A stretch of DNA of 64,000 bases from Pleomorphomonas sp. T1.2MG-36 (GTDB lineage Bacteria > Pseudomonadota > Alphaproteobacteria > Rhizobiales > Pleomorphomonadaceae), in NCBI RefSeq assembly GCF_950100655.1, contig NZ_CATNLY010000034.1, positions 1 to 64,000 on the forward strand. Direction: 5' to 3'. The translations under genes were made by a program, and so were the position numbers. Shown here piece by piece: positions 1 to 14,015 of the stretch (its first letter is position 1; each line of letters opens with the position of its first letter). The notes beneath the pieces were generated by a model. That model was not told where the DNA came from and did not search any database. It saw only the letters and a list, made by a program, of their open reading frames with translations.

Positions 1-220
1 CCGGTTCTTTAGCTCTTCTTGGTACGACCCTATCCCGAAGGACAGATCCCGTACCGACGAGCCCTAAGCGCCGGCCACGTTTCTCTTTCTTCCTATTCAC
101 TTGTCAAAGAACCGAGGAGAACCAGCCCCTCAAACCCGCCGCCTCAGACCGCCGGTTTAGCACCAGCTTCAGGCAACAGAAACTCGCCGGCACCACGTCG
201 CTGCAGCGCCGCCGTCGATG
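1..220 (-). other. 5' leader of an rRNA operon (16S lies beyond the left edge)
   Basis: Read on the minus strand, bases 112-93 give GTTCTTTGACAAGTGAATAG, the boxA-like antitermination element found in rhizobial rRNA leaders. It is followed by the GAAGAAAGAGAAACGTGG-type stretch that usually precedes 16S in this order. Bases 21-26 and 50-55 (GGTACG and CGTACC) can pair and may form part of the RNase III processing stem. The rRNA itself is not in the window. Identification rests on recalled family sequence and on the matching promoter just upstream. Confidence 0.8.
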
Positions 221-226
221 AACGTG

Positions 227-255
227 CTTATAGGGACCACCGATCTGGCTGTCAA
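227..255 (-). promoter_or_regulatory. rRNA operon promoter
   Basis: On the minus strand there is a perfect -35 TTGACA (255-250), a 17-base spacer and a -10 TATAAG (232-227). This is the best sigma-70-type promoter seen in the window. It fires into the rRNA leader, with a start expected near base 220. Confidence 0.85.
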
Positions 256-650
256 CACGGTCTTGTGACACGCGTTTTTCGGCAGCGATAGTCGACTTTC
301 GGCTGATTTCCGGGACTTTTTTGACGGTTATCTATCGAAGCCGGATAAGTTGCCGACATTTTCAGCGAACTTTTCTCTGCCTTATTTTTCACCAGTTGCC
401 CAACACCCCCGGAAACCCGCCATTCGTCGTCTCGATGCCCAACTCCCGCCCCATTTTTCACCGACGGAATGAGGTGGCGGACGCTTTTTCTCCGGAGAAG
501 CGGCACCACCGGTGGAGCCGACATTGACAAGCCGCGACACCGGGCGGCAAAGTCACCGCCAAATTCAAGGAAGGCGCCCGGGTCCGCCGGCATATCCGCG
601 GAGAAGACCCAAGCGCTCCACCATCAACGGGCGGAAGCAAGACACCATCC
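256..650. other. intergenic region between rrn promoter and M23 peptidase gene
   Basis: About 395 bases contain no convincing gene. The short open frames here show no recognisable family and lack Shine-Dalgarno sequences. The only signal is a possible plus-strand promoter at 321-349, listed separately, which would leave a leader of nearly 300 bases before the peptidase gene. Confidence 0.5.
321..349 (+). promoter_or_regulatory. possible promoter for the M23 peptidase gene
   Basis: TTGACG (321-326), a 17-base spacer and GATAAG (344-349) match the sigma-70 consensus reasonably well. It points away from the rrn promoter, so the two form a divergent pair. Confidence 0.45.
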
Positions 651-2624
651 ATGAATGCCGCGCGTCCCCTGCACCGGAACGATAGCGTCGATCTCGGCGA
701 CCTGCCGCCGCTTCTGACGTCCGGCGCCCGGGGGCTGCCCGACCGGCGCGGCATTTCGATCCGCTGGCTGACCGGCACGGTGCTCGCCACCTTCGCCTCC
801 ACCTTCCTTATGGGCGGCGCACTCTATGCCGCCTTCGATGGCCGGGAGACCATCGCCGAGCCCTCCGGCACCGTCACCCGGTCCGCCCTGGTGATACCGA
901 CCCCGGACAACGAACTGATCGCCAAGAGCGACTTCCCGGTCGTCGAGGCCAATCTCGAGCCGGCCCGACAAATTCTCAAGGTGTCGACCATCGCCAAGGA
1001 CGGCGAGCACGACATCATCCGTCTGAAGCCCTTCGCCAAGGTGTCGACGGCCCTGGTCTCGGACATGGCCGAGATTACCGACCCCATTCCACCCTACAAT
1101 CCGCTCCGCATCTTCGCCGACGCCAACGCCGGCAGCCCGGAAGGTGGCGAAGCGACGCTCTATGGCGCCGCCGTCGAGAGCGACATGATGATGAAGGTCG
1201 CCGACTTCCCGGTGAACGATCCGACGCTCGAGGCGTCCATTCCGCTCGACATCGCCCAGACCGAGCGGATCGTGCGCGAAGCGGCGAGCTTCCTCAACGG
1301 CACCAACGTCAAGACTGCTTCGCTGTCGCCGATCGACCAGTCGCGCTTCGACTTCGGTTTTGCCGAACCGTCGTCGCTCGATCAGTTCGGGGTTCGCATC
1401 ATCCCCGAGAACGTGTCCTTCGTGCCGACCAGCACGGCCGAACCGGCGTCCTCCGGCTCCGGCAACGCCTTCGAGGACCGGCGCGTCGCCGTCGAGGCCG
1501 ACGAGCCGCTCGAACAGCTGCTGACCGACAACGAGGCGACCGACGACGAAGCCGGCGACATCGTGCTCGCCTTCCACAAGGCCGACCGTCTGCGTCTTCT
1601 GAAGATCGGCGACGAGGTTCACATCCGCCTCGCGCCCGACCCCGACGACGAGACGGCGCGCTATCGGCCGATTCTCGTCTCGGTCTATCGCGATGGCGGC
1701 CATCTCGGCTCGGTCGGCCTCGGCGACGACGGCTCCTACATCGCGGTCGACGAGCCTCCCGCCGCCGAGCAGGCGGTCGCCGGCAATGACGGCGACGAGA
1801 ACAGTCCCCGGCCGCGCCTCTACGAGAGCCTTTACGAGACGTCGCTCAAGAACGGAGTGCCACCGGCGCTCATCGACGAGCTGGTGCGCGTCTTCTCCTT
1901 CGACCTCGACCTCAATACCCGCATCCAGCCGGGCGACAGTTTCCAGATGGTCTACACCCTCGGCGACGACGGCGAGGAGACCGTCAACGGAGAGATCGTC
2001 TTCACCTCGATCACGCTCGGCGGCAAGGAGCGTCGCTTCTACCGCTATCGCGCACCCGACGACGGCACGATCGACTACTATGACGACAGCGGAAAGAGCG
2101 CCAAGAAGTTCCTGATGCGCAAGCCGATGTCGGGCGGCACCTTCCGTTCGGGCTTCGGCGCCCGCAACCATCCACTGCTCGGCGTCACTCGCATGCACAC
2201 CGGCGTCGACTGGGCGGCACCGCGCGGCACGCCGATCATGGCGGCCGGCGACGGCATCGTCACCTATGCCCGCTGGAAGAACGGCTACGGCAACTACATC
2301 GAGGTCCAGCACACCAACGGCTACGCCAGCGCCTATGCCCACCAGACCGGCTTTGCCAAGGGCATCAAGGAGGGCGTGCGCGTCCGGCAGGGCCAGGTGA
2401 TCGGCTATGTCGGCACCACCGGCCTGTCCACCGGTCCGCATCTTCATTACGAAGTGCACGTCAACGGCTCGCCGGTCGATCCGCTCCGCATCAAGCTGCC
2501 GCAGGGCCGCACGCTGGACGGCGGCGTGCTCGCCGCCTTCCAGGCGGAACGCGACCGTGTCGACACGCTGCTTGCCGGAGAAAGCCAGACCGCCCGCGCC
2601 GCCACCCCGGCCAGCGGCGGCTGA
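651..2624 (+). CDS. M23 family metallopeptidase, membrane-anchored murein endopeptidase
   Basis: A 657-residue protein predicted to cleave peptidoglycan cross-links in the periplasm. Residues about 41-62 form one transmembrane segment after a cytoplasmic N-terminus. A long acidic linker follows, then a domain at about 400-490 (GVPPALIDELVRVF) like the N-terminal domain of Csd3/OapA-type endopeptidases. The C-terminal M23 (LytM) domain carries the zinc ligands H516 and D520 in HTGVD and H597/H599 in HLHYEVH, so it should be catalytically active. It stands alone: the next gene starts 128 bases downstream. The ATG at 651 precedes the anchor at a sensible distance, though its ribosome site is weak. 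Confidence 0.9.
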   Translation: MNAARPLHRNDSVDLGDLPPLLTSGARGLPDRRGISIRWLTGTVLATFASTFLMGGALYAAFDGRETIAEPSGTVTRSALVIPTPDNELIAKSDFPVVEANLEPARQILKVSTIAKDGEHDIIRLKPFAKVSTALVSDMAEITDPIPPYNPLRIFADANAGSPEGGEATLYGAAVESDMMMKVADFPVNDPTLEASIPLDIAQTERIVREAASFLNGTNVKTASLSPIDQSRFDFGFAEPSSLDQFGVRIIPENVSFVPTSTAEPASSGSGNAFEDRRVAVEADEPLEQLLTDNEATDDEAGDIVLAFHKADRLRLLKIGDEVHIRLAPDPDDETARYRPILVSVYRDGGHLGSVGLGDDGSYIAVDEPPAAEQAVAGNDGDENSPRPRLYESLYETSLKNGVPPALIDELVRVFSFDLDLNTRIQPGDSFQMVYTLGDDGEETVNGEIVFTSITLGGKERRFYRYRAPDDGTIDYYDDSGKSAKKFLMRKPMSGGTFRSGFGARNHPLLGVTRMHTGVDWAAPRGTPIMAAGDGIVTYARWKNGYGNYIEVQHTNGYASAYAHQTGFAKGIKEGVRVRQGQVIGYVGTTGLSTGPHLHYEVHVNGSPVDPLRIKLPQGRTLDGGVLAAFQAERDRVDTLLAGESQTARAATPASGG

Positions 2625-2752
2625 CCGGACGGCTCCTCAAGATTCATACGGGCAACACTTGGCCCCCTCTTGAAGGACGGCGAGAGTCGCCCCATTTCAG
2701 GCCCGACCCGTAGGTCCGGGCCCCTCTGGCAGAAGCCGCCGGCGCGTCTGCG

Positions 2753-3796
2753 ATGTCGGACCTTTGTCGACGCATTCCGCCGGCAGAGTTCGCAACCTTG
2801 GACCTTACCCTCCTCGCCACCCCGTGGCTCGGCACGCCGCTTTACCTCTGGCTGGCCTTTCTCAGCCTCGTCGCCCTGCTGCTCGCCTTCGACCTCGGCG
2901 TTCTCCACCGCAAGTCGGAGGAGATCTCCATCCGCCAGAGCCTTGTGCTGTCGAGCGGCTACATCGTCATCGGCCTCACCTTCGGCGCCTTCGTCTGGTG
3001 GCACATCGGCGCCGAATCCGGCCTTGCCTACCTCACCGGGTTCGTCATCGAGAAGACGCTGGCGCTCGACAACATCTTCGTCATCGCGCTGATCTTCTCC
3101 TTCTTCGGCATTCCCCGGCGCTACCAGCATCGGGCGCTGTTCTGGGGCATCCTCGGCGTCATCGTGCTGCGCGGCATCATGATCGGCGCCGGCGCCACCC
3201 TGGTCGCCGAGTTCCACTGGATCCTCTACCTCTTCGCCGCCTTCCTGGTGCTGACCGGCATCAAGATGCTGTTCACCGAGGACAAGGAGCCCGACCTCGA
3301 CAAGAACCCGCTGGTCGGCTTCCTGCGCCGCCGTCTCAACGTCACCAACGAGCTCGACGGCGACCGCTTCTTCGTGCGCAGACCGCTCGCCGGCAGCGGT
3401 CGCCTGGCGCTGCACGCGACGCCGCTGTTCCTGGCCCTGGTGCTGATCGAAGCGGCCGACATCATCTTCGCCGTCGACTCCGTGCCGGCCATCTTCGCCA
3501 TCACCACCGACGCCTTCGTCATCTACACGTCGAACATCTTCGCCATCCTCGGCCTGCGCGCGCTCTACTTCGCCCTCGCCGCGATGATCCACCGCTTCCG
3601 CTACCTGAAGCCGGCGCTGGCCCTGGTGCTGGTGTTCATCGGCAGCAAGGTGTTCGTGGCCGAACTGATGGGGCTCGACAAATTCCCGGCCGCCGTCTCG
3701 CTCGGCGTCACTTTCGCGCTGATCGCCGGAGGTGTCGTGGTGAGCCTTCTCAAAACACGGCAGGAAGCCAAAACCTTGCCCACCGCAAACAGCTGA
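2753..3796 (+). CDS. TerC/Alx family integral membrane protein
   Basis: A 347-residue polytopic membrane protein with about seven to nine hydrophobic segments starting near residue 28. It has the acidic TerC hallmarks: AFDLGVLHRKSEE near residue 43, EKTLALDNIF around 100, and EAADIIFAVDSVPA around 230. Family members export manganese or other metal ions, or respond to alkali or tellurite; the substrate here is not readable. A start at 2753 is used, but the first 18 or so residues are not typical and translation could begin later. Mn-responsive riboswitches sometimes precede such genes, but none was recognised in the 128-base upstream gap. Confidence 0.88.
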   Translation: MSDLCRRIPPAEFATLDLTLLATPWLGTPLYLWLAFLSLVALLLAFDLGVLHRKSEEISIRQSLVLSSGYIVIGLTFGAFVWWHIGAESGLAYLTGFVIEKTLALDNIFVIALIFSFFGIPRRYQHRALFWGILGVIVLRGIMIGAGATLVAEFHWILYLFAAFLVLTGIKMLFTEDKEPDLDKNPLVGFLRRRLNVTNELDGDRFFVRRPLAGSGRLALHATPLFLALVLIEAADIIFAVDSVPAIFAITTDAFVIYTSNIFAILGLRALYFALAAMIHRFRYLKPALALVLVFIGSKVFVAELMGLDKFPAAVSLGVTFALIAGGVVVSLLKTRQEAKTLPTANS

Positions 3797-3819
3797 TGGA
3801 ATTATCAATTCGGAGTGAG

Positions 3820-3841
3820 CCGGCTGGCAGTTGCCAGCCGG
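3820..3841 (+). terminator. perfect hairpin between terC-like gene and DUF554 gene
   Basis: CCGGCTGGCA and TGCCAGCCGG form a 10-base-pair stem with a two-base GT spacer, probably opened to a larger loop. No T-run follows, so it may be a weak terminator, an attenuator or an RNA-stabilising hairpin. Confidence 0.45.
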
Positions 3842-3877
3842 AGCGCTATAGAAGGCCGACCCTAATGGAACGGCCTC

Positions 3878-4591
3878 ATGATCATAGGACCCTTTATTAA
3901 CGGTGCCGCCATCATCCTCGGCACCCTCGGCGGCGCGCTCGTCGCCCATCGCATGCCGGAACGGCTCCGGATCGGCATGCCCCTCGCCTTTGGCGTATCG
4001 TCGATGGCCATGGGCGTCGTCTTGATCGCCCACGTCGCCCACATGCCGGTGATGGTGATCGCCACCGTGCTCGGCGCGCTCATCGGCGAGCTCATCCGCA
4101 TCGAAGACGGCCTCGCCCTCATCGGCGGCCTTGCCAAGCGGCTGGTGGAAAAGGTGGCGACGACGCCACGCGGCATTTCCCACGAGGCCTTCATCGAGAG
4201 CTTCGTCGCCATTCTCGTGCTGTTCTGCGCCTCCGGCGCCGGCATCTTCGGCGCGCTCAACGAAGGCATGACGCACGATCCGAGCGTACTGATCGCCAAG
4301 GCCTTCCTCGACCTGCCCACCGCCGCCATCTTCGCGACGACGCTCGGCCTATCGGTCGCCACCATCGCCATCCCGCAGATGGCGATCCAGCTCGCGCTGG
4401 CCTTCGGCGCCACCCTGCTGATGCCGCTGACGACACCGGCGATGGTCGCCGACTTCTCCGCCACGGGCGGCGTTATGATGCTGGCCACCGGCCTCCGCAT
4501 CTGCGGCATCAAGATGTTCCCGATCGGCAACATGCTGCCGGGCCTCATCATCGCCATGCCGGTGTCGGCGCTGTGGTCGATGGCGTTCTGA
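3878..4591 (+). CDS. DUF554 family membrane protein (YqgA-like)
   Basis: A 237-residue hydrophobic protein that begins with MIIGPFINGAAIILGTLGG, the characteristic DUF554 start (Escherichia coli YqgA family). About seven transmembrane segments are visible, with conserved glycines and internal small-residue pairs. The family is described as putative transporters, and no substrate is established. The gene is 81 bases after the TerC-like gene with a hairpin between them, so co-transcription is uncertain. A strong bidirectional terminator follows. Confidence 0.85.
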   Translation: MIIGPFINGAAIILGTLGGALVAHRMPERLRIGMPLAFGVSSMAMGVVLIAHVAHMPVMVIATVLGALIGELIRIEDGLALIGGLAKRLVEKVATTPRGISHEAFIESFVAILVLFCASGAGIFGALNEGMTHDPSVLIAKAFLDLPTAAIFATTLGLSVATIAIPQMAIQLALAFGATLLMPLTTPAMVADFSATGGVMMLATGLRICGIKMFPIGNMLPGLIIAMPVSALWSMAF

Positions 4592-4599
4592 ATACAAAA

Positions 4600-4621
4600 C
4601 CGGCCGGGTTTCCCCGGCCGG
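4600..4621. terminator. bidirectional terminator between DUF554 gene and clpB
   Basis: CCGGCCGGG (4600-4608), the loop TTTC, and CCCGGCCGG (4613-4621) form a perfect nine-pair stem between two convergent genes. A-rich flank on the left (ACAAAA) gives a T-run for the minus-strand transcript. Confidence 0.75.
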
Positions 4622-4646
4622 CTGAAAGAGTCACGCTCGCGGTCGA

Positions 4647-7241
<2,595 letters not shown>

Positions 7242-7341
7242 CTGGACATCCTTTCCTGGAGCCCGCGTCCACCGTCCGAAGCCCGGCGGAAGCGTCTGGA
7301 TATCTTGAGCTTAGGCCACGGCCCTTGCTCCTCGCCGACCA

Positions 7342-7370
7342 ATATGGGGACCGAGGCGAGCGTCGAAAAG
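7342..7370 (-). promoter_or_regulatory. possible RpoH (sigma-32) promoter of clpB
   Basis: On the minus strand, CTTTTCG (7370-7364) is followed by 14 bases and CCCCATAT (7349-7342). The -10 matches the heat-shock consensus exactly. The -35 departs from CTTGAAA at several bases. Control of clpB by RpoH is general in proteobacteria. Confidence 0.5.
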
Positions 7371-7388
7371 GGGCCGCTCAAAAGACAA

Positions 7389-7420
7389 GGCCCGCCGCGA
7401 CGGAATCCGCCGGGCGGGCC
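7389..7420 (-). terminator. terminator of rirA
   Basis: GGCCCGCC (7389-7396) and GGCGGGCC (7413-7420) form an eight-pair stem with further pairing inside the loop. Read on the minus strand it is followed by TTGTCTTTT, giving a Rho-independent terminator 20 bases after the rirA stop. Confidence 0.7.
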
Positions 7421-7440
7421 AAAGCCGATGCAAAACCGGG

Positions 7441-7908
7441 TCAGGCGCTGGCAAGCGCCGGATGAAGGAGATCGTCGATGCCGAGCGCACCGCGCAGCAT
7501 GGAGCGGTCCTTGGCGATGTCGGCCACCGTGTAGCGGTCGAGCACGGCGAAGAAGGCGCCGAGCGCCTCGCGCAGCACGCGATTGTACTCGCAGGAAAGG
7601 ATCAGCGGGCAGTCCTTGCGCCCATCCTCCGAGAAGCATTCCGCCATCTGGAAGCTTTCCTCGGTGGCGGCGATGACGTCGCCGAGCTTGATCTCTTCCG
7701 CCGGACGGCCGAGCTTCAACCCGCCGTGACGACCGCGGATGGTCTCGATGAACTTGTGATCCACAAGCACCTTCAGAATCTTGAAAAGGTGCGTCTCCGA
7801 CATGTCGAAGGTGGCGGCGATGTCAGCGACGCGGCTCGGGCGGTCGGGATTCACCGCGCAATAGAGCAGCACCCTGATCGAGTAATTGGTGGCTTGGGTA
7901 AGGCGCAT
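7441..7908 (-). CDS. rirA: Rrf2-family iron-responsive regulator RirA
   Basis: A 155-residue Rrf2 protein. The N-terminal winged helix (residues 1-60, MRLTQATNYSIRVLLYCA) binds DNA. Cysteines C91, C100 and C106 in AECF...CPLILSC match the Fe-S cluster ligands of RirA, the global iron repressor of rhizobia, which binds TGA-N9-TCA operators when iron is sufficient. IscR and NsrR have different cysteine spacing and context, so RirA is the best fit. A matching operator overlaps the promoter just upstream, suggesting autoregulation. A terminator follows. Confidence 0.85.
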   Translation of the reverse strand: MRLTQATNYSIRVLLYCAVNPDRPSRVADIAATFDMSETHLFKILKVLVDHKFIETIRGRHGGLKLGRPAEEIKLGDVIAATEESFQMAECFSEDGRKDCPLILSCEYNRVLREALGAFFAVLDRYTVADIAKDRSMLRGALGIDDLLHPALASA

Positions 7909-7929
7909 GACACCATCTGATTAAAGAGC

Positions 7930-7944
7930 TGACACTAAAAGTCA
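7930..7944 (-). promoter_or_regulatory. IRO-like RirA operator upstream of rirA
   Basis: TGACACTAAAAGTCA matches TGA-N9-TCA and is a near palindrome (TGAC-N7-GTCA). It lies 22-36 bases before the rirA start. On the minus strand it overlaps a -35-like TTGACT (7946-7941), a position suited to repression. Confidence 0.6.
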
Positions 7945-8070
7945 AGATTAATCGTTCAGTTCCAGCATGCGCCTTTGAAGCTGCCGACATAATTCGTGCT
8001 ATTGCTGATCAGCTTTTCCAAATGGCCTTTCAGGCAACAATATCGACGAATTGTTTATGCCTGACCCCTT

Positions 8071-8099
8071 CCGTCCGGAAATCGCCGACCTCCGGACGG
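8071..8099 (-). terminator. hairpin after secA
   Basis: CCGTCCGGA (8071-8079) and TCCGGACGG (8091-8099) form a nine-pair stem 17 bases beyond the secA stop. There is no clear T-run in the minus-strand direction. Confidence 0.5.
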
Positions 8100-8115
8100 G
8101 CCTGTCGGACAGCCC

Positions 8116-10866
<2,751 letters not shown>

Positions 10867-10978
10867 GGCAGCCCATCCCTTCGATCAAAATTCAATGTAC
10901 AGACGTTGGAAGGGGGAATGGCGGCGCCAGGAGTTTGGTTCCGGGCCGACCGTTCGCCCGACCTGCCGAGCCACGCTC

Positions 10979-11007
10979 CATCTATGGCGGGGTCGGAGAT
11001 ATGTCAA
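10979..11007 (-). promoter_or_regulatory. secA promoter
   Basis: Minus strand TTGACA (11007-11002), 17 bases, TAGATG (10984-10979). The -35 is perfect. It lies in the 360-base divergent gap between secA and the foldase gene, which otherwise holds only the opposing promoter at 11139-11167. Confidence 0.65.
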
Positions 11008-11138
11008 CGCTGGCCCCATACCGATGGCAGAAATCGGCGCTTCTCGCGGCCGTTCGAACCACCCGCTTTCTGACTTTTTTGCCACCGCCCCTTCGAGTTT
11101 CCGAACGGTTGTTTTTTGCCTCTGTCGTCACGGAGAAT

Positions 11139-11167
11139 TTGCCGCCGCGCGCCGAGCGCGCTATAGG
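11139..11167 (+). promoter_or_regulatory. promoter of the parvulin-type foldase gene
   Basis: TTGCCG (11139-11144), 17 bases, TATAGG (11162-11167), 60 bases before the start codon. Agreement with consensus is moderate. Confidence 0.5.
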
Positions 11168-11226
11168 GGCTGCCATTACGGTGCCGGCTCGATATCCGGG
11201 CGCGGACCGAAGACAGGATCGTCCCG

Positions 11227-12105
11227 ATGAACTTTGCTCCCGCCGCCGGCGCTCGCGGTCGCCTCGGTCTTCTCGCCGCCCTCATTGCGCTGCCGCTTTC
11301 CGTGCTGCCCGCCTCGGCAGAAGACGTGGTGGCCCGTGTCAACGGCAAGGATATCACCGCCTCCGAGCTCCAGATGGCTTCCGACGTGTTCGGCGACCAG
11401 CTTGCCCAGATTCCCGAAGCGCAGCGCCGCGCGATGCTGGTCAACGCCCTGGTCGACATGCACGTGATGGCCGACGCCGCGCTGGCCGCCGGCACTGCCG
11501 ACAACCCGAAATACAAGGCGCGCATGGCGTTCCTCGAGGCGCAGGCCCTGCGCAACACCTATGTCGAGGACGAGGTGCAGGCCAAAGTCACCGAGGACGA
11601 TATCAAGGCCCGCTACGAGAAGGATACCGCCGGTTACGTCGCCCCCGAGGAGGTGCACGCCCGTCACATCCTCGTGAAGACCGAGGACGAGGCCAACGCC
11701 GTCCTCAAGCAGTTGGCCGACGGCGGCGACTTCCAGGCCATCGCCAAGGAAAAGTCCGAAGACCCCGGCTCCAAGCAGACCGGTGGCGATCTCGGCTTCT
11801 TTACCAAGGGCCAGATGGTACCGGAGTTCGAGGCGGAAGCCTTCTCGCTGAAGCCCGGCGAGACCTCGACCAAGGCCATCAAGACCCAGTTCGGCTACCA
11901 CATCATCAAGGTCGAGGAACGCCGCGCCCAGCCGATGCCGAGCCTCGATCAGGTGCGCGAGCAGGTGACCCAGGTGGTCCAGCGCGACAAGTATCAGGAG
12001 ATCCTCGCCAAGATGCGCGAGACGGCCAAGGTCGAGATCCTGCCGCCGCCCGCGGCCCCGGCCGATCCGGCCGCCGCTCCGGCGACGCCCGCTCCCGCCA
12101 AGTGA
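11227..12105 (+). CDS. periplasmic peptidylprolyl isomerase, parvulin (PpiC) type
   Basis: A 292-residue exported foldase. Residues 1-31 form a Sec signal peptide ending LPASA-ED. A SurA/PrsA-like N-terminal helical region follows, then a PpiC rotamase domain at about 140-240 (HARHILVKTEDEA, GGDLGFFTKGQMVPEFEAEAF, QFGYHIIKVEER) with the conserved histidines and glycines. The tail is Pro/Ala-rich. It probably isomerises prolyl bonds in exported proteins. It lies divergent to secA and 66 bases ahead of argJ, with a hairpin in between. Confidence 0.9.
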   Translation: MNFAPAAGARGRLGLLAALIALPLSVLPASAEDVVARVNGKDITASELQMASDVFGDQLAQIPEAQRRAMLVNALVDMHVMADAALAAGTADNPKYKARMAFLEAQALRNTYVEDEVQAKVTEDDIKARYEKDTAGYVAPEEVHARHILVKTEDEANAVLKQLADGGDFQAIAKEKSEDPGSKQTGGDLGFFTKGQMVPEFEAEAFSLKPGETSTKAIKTQFGYHIIKVEERRAQPMPSLDQVREQVTQVVQRDKYQEILAKMRETAKVEILPPPAAPADPAAAPATPAPAK

Positions 12106-12115
12106 TTGGTTCTCC

Positions 12116-12140
12116 CCCCGGCCGCGCTCGTCGGCCGGGG
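12116..12140 (+). terminator. hairpin between foldase gene and argJ
   Basis: CCCCGGCC (12116-12123) pairs with GGCCGGGG (12133-12140). The eight-pair GC stem lacks a following T-run, so termination may be partial. Confidence 0.45.
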
Positions 12141-12171
12141 TCCGCCCGCAGCCTTTCGTGAAGAGCCGAAG

Positions 12172-13413
12172 ATGTCCGGAACCGTGTCCCCGCTCGCTCC
12201 CAAATCCCATCCCGAGCTGCCGGCCCTGGAGGGCGTGCGCTTTGCGACCGCCGCCGCCGGCATCAAGTACAAGGGCCGAACCGACGTGCTGCTGGTCTCC
12301 CTCGACGAGGGAACCGAGGTGGCCGGCGTCTTCACCACATCCAAGTGCCCCTCCGCCCCCGTGGACTGGTGCCGCGCCAACCTTCCCGTCGGCAAGGCCC
12401 GCGCGCTGATGGTCAACTCGGGCAACGCCAACGCCTTTACCGGCAAGAAGGGCCGCGAGACGGTGGAAGCGTCCGCCGCCTATGTCGCATCCGCCCTCGG
12501 CATTCCGGCCGGCGAAGTATTTCTCGCATCGACCGGCGTCATCGGCGAACCGCTTGAGCCCAAGAAGTTCGAGGCCGTGCTTGGCGAGCTTTCCGGCCGG
12601 CTCGCGCCAGCGCCGTGGATCGATGCCGCCCGCGCCATCATGACCACCGACACCTTCCCGAAGGTGGTGACCGCCACCGTCGATCTCGGCGGCGTCGAGG
12701 TGACGATCAACGGCATGGCCAAGGGCGCCGGCATGATCGCGCCCGACATGGCGACCATGCTGTCGTTCATCTTCACCGATGCCCCGCTGGCCGCCCCGGT
12801 GCTGCAGGATCTCATCTCCAAGGGCGCCCGGCAGTCGTTCAATTCGATCACCGTCGACAGCGACACCTCGACCTCCGACACGCTGCTGCTGTTCGCCACC
12901 GGCAAGGCGGCCGGACGCGGCGCGCCGCGCATCGCCGACCCGGCCGACCCGCGCCTTGCCGCGTTCCGTGCCGCCCTTGAAGGGCTGCTGCTCGACCTTG
13001 CCAAGATGGTGGTGCGCGACGGAGAAGGCGCCCGCAAGTTCATCGAGGTCAACGTCACCGGCGCCGTCGACGACGCCTCCGCCAAGCGCATCGCCTTTGC
13101 CATCGCCAACTCGCCGCTGGTCAAGACCGCCGTTGCTGGCGAGGACGCCAACTGGGGCCGCGTCGTCATGGCCGTCGGCAAGGCCGGCGAACCGGCCGAC
13201 CGCGACCGTCTCGCCATCTACTTCGGCGGCATCCGCGTTGCCGTCGAGGGCGAGCGCGACCCCGATTATTCCGAAGACGCCGCCTCGGCCGCCATGCGCA
13301 AGGACGAGATCGTCATCCGGGCCGACATCGGTCTCGGCGCCGGGCAGGCCACCGTCTGGACCTGCGACCTCACCAAGGAATACGTCGCCATCAACGGCGA
13401 CTATCGCAGCTAA
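12172..13413 (+). CDS. argJ: bifunctional ornithine acetyltransferase / N-acetylglutamate synthase ArgJ
   Basis: A 413-residue enzyme of arginine synthesis. It transfers the acetyl group from N-acetylornithine to glutamate and may also make N-acetylglutamate from acetyl-CoA. The self-cleavage site is seen as MATML, with T195 the expected nucleophile that becomes the N-terminus of the beta chain. Flanking [16 protein letters not shown] and the SDTSTSDT motif are typical. The ATG at 12172 is chosen because residues from here match the family; the open frame upstream (from a TTG at 12106) overlaps the hairpin. argC and argG lie elsewhere in the window. Confidence 0.96.
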   Translation: MSGTVSPLAPKSHPELPALEGVRFATAAAGIKYKGRTDVLLVSLDEGTEVAGVFTTSKCPSAPVDWCRANLPVGKARALMVNSGNANAFTGKKGRETVEASAAYVASALGIPAGEVFLASTGVIGEPLEPKKFEAVLGELSGRLAPAPWIDAARAIMTTDTFPKVVTATVDLGGVEVTINGMAKGAGMIAPDMATMLSFIFTDAPLAAPVLQDLISKGARQSFNSITVDSDTSTSDTLLLFATGKAAGRGAPRIADPADPRLAAFRAALEGLLLDLAKMVVRDGEGARKFIEVNVTGAVDDASAKRIAFAIANSPLVKTAVAGEDANWGRVVMAVGKAGEPADRDRLAIYFGGIRVAVEGERDPDYSEDAASAAMRKDEIVIRADIGLGAGQATVWTCDLTKEYVAINGDYRS

Positions 13414-13484
13414 GGCTTCCGCTCGAAAAGTCGTGGGCTTTTCGGATCATTCGGTTGCGGGAAACAAACGCCGGAGAGCCGCCG

Positions 13485-13907
13485 ATGAAAATGGTGCTGG
13501 TCGTCGCCTGCGCGCTCGTCGACGCCGACGGACGGATCCTGCTGGCCCAGCGGCCCGAGGGCAAGACGCTCGCCGGCCTTTGGGAGTTTCCCGGCGGCAA
13601 GCTGGAGCTTGGCGAGCGGCCCGAGGACGCGCTGATCCGCGAGCTCCAGGAAGAGCTCGGCATCGCCGTCAAGCACGCATGCCTTGCCCCGCTCACCTTC
13701 GCCAGCCACGCCTACGACGATTTCCACCTGTTGATGCCGCTCTACGTCTGTCGCCGCTGGGAGGGCGACGTGGCCGGTCGCGAAGGGCAGGCGTTGGCCT
13801 GGGTCCGGCCTCAGAAGCTGCGCGACTATCCCATGCCGCCGGCCGATGAGCCGCTGATCCCACACCTTCAGGATCTCCTGTCGCCGCTTTCCGGCAACCT
13901 TTCGTAA
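13485..13907 (+). CDS. mutT: 8-oxo-dGTP diphosphatase MutT (Nudix)
   Basis: A 140-residue Nudix hydrolase. The Nudix box runs from G38 to I60 (GGKLELGERPEDALIRELQEELGI in outline Gx5Ex7REUXEEXGU) and is intact. The opening KMVLVVACALVD and RPEGKTLAGLWEFPGGK are those of MutT, which removes oxidised GTP/dGTP from the nucleotide pool. The ATG at 13485 with GGAGAG upstream is preferred to the earlier in-frame start. It follows argJ by 71 bases; co-transcription is likely. Confidence 0.9.
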   Translation: MKMVLVVACALVDADGRILLAQRPEGKTLAGLWEFPGGKLELGERPEDALIRELQEELGIAVKHACLAPLTFASHAYDDFHLLMPLYVCRRWEGDVAGREGQALAWVRPQKLRDYPMPPADEPLIPHLQDLLSPLSGNLS

Positions 13908-14015
13908 CCGACATATACGAAATCATCACGATTTCCCGGCAAGAATGAACCCTGCGCACGCGGCTGGCCGCGCGGCAGGTCAATCATTGCGTTCCCTGAA
14001 GGATGAGGCGACAGA

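Noticed and set aside
624..2459. 611-codon open frame antisense to the M23 peptidase gene
   Set aside because: It mirrors codon bias of the real gene in high-GC DNA; its translation is low-complexity (Val/Ala/Gly/Asp) and shows no family motif.
2625..2752. yybP-ykoY manganese riboswitch before the TerC-like gene
   Set aside because: The family is often controlled this way, but the conserved loop sequences were not found in the 128-base gap.
7921..7950. FNR/FixK box near rirA
   Set aside because: The palindrome is TGAC-N7-GTCA, which fits an IRO box and not TTGAT-N4-ATCAA.
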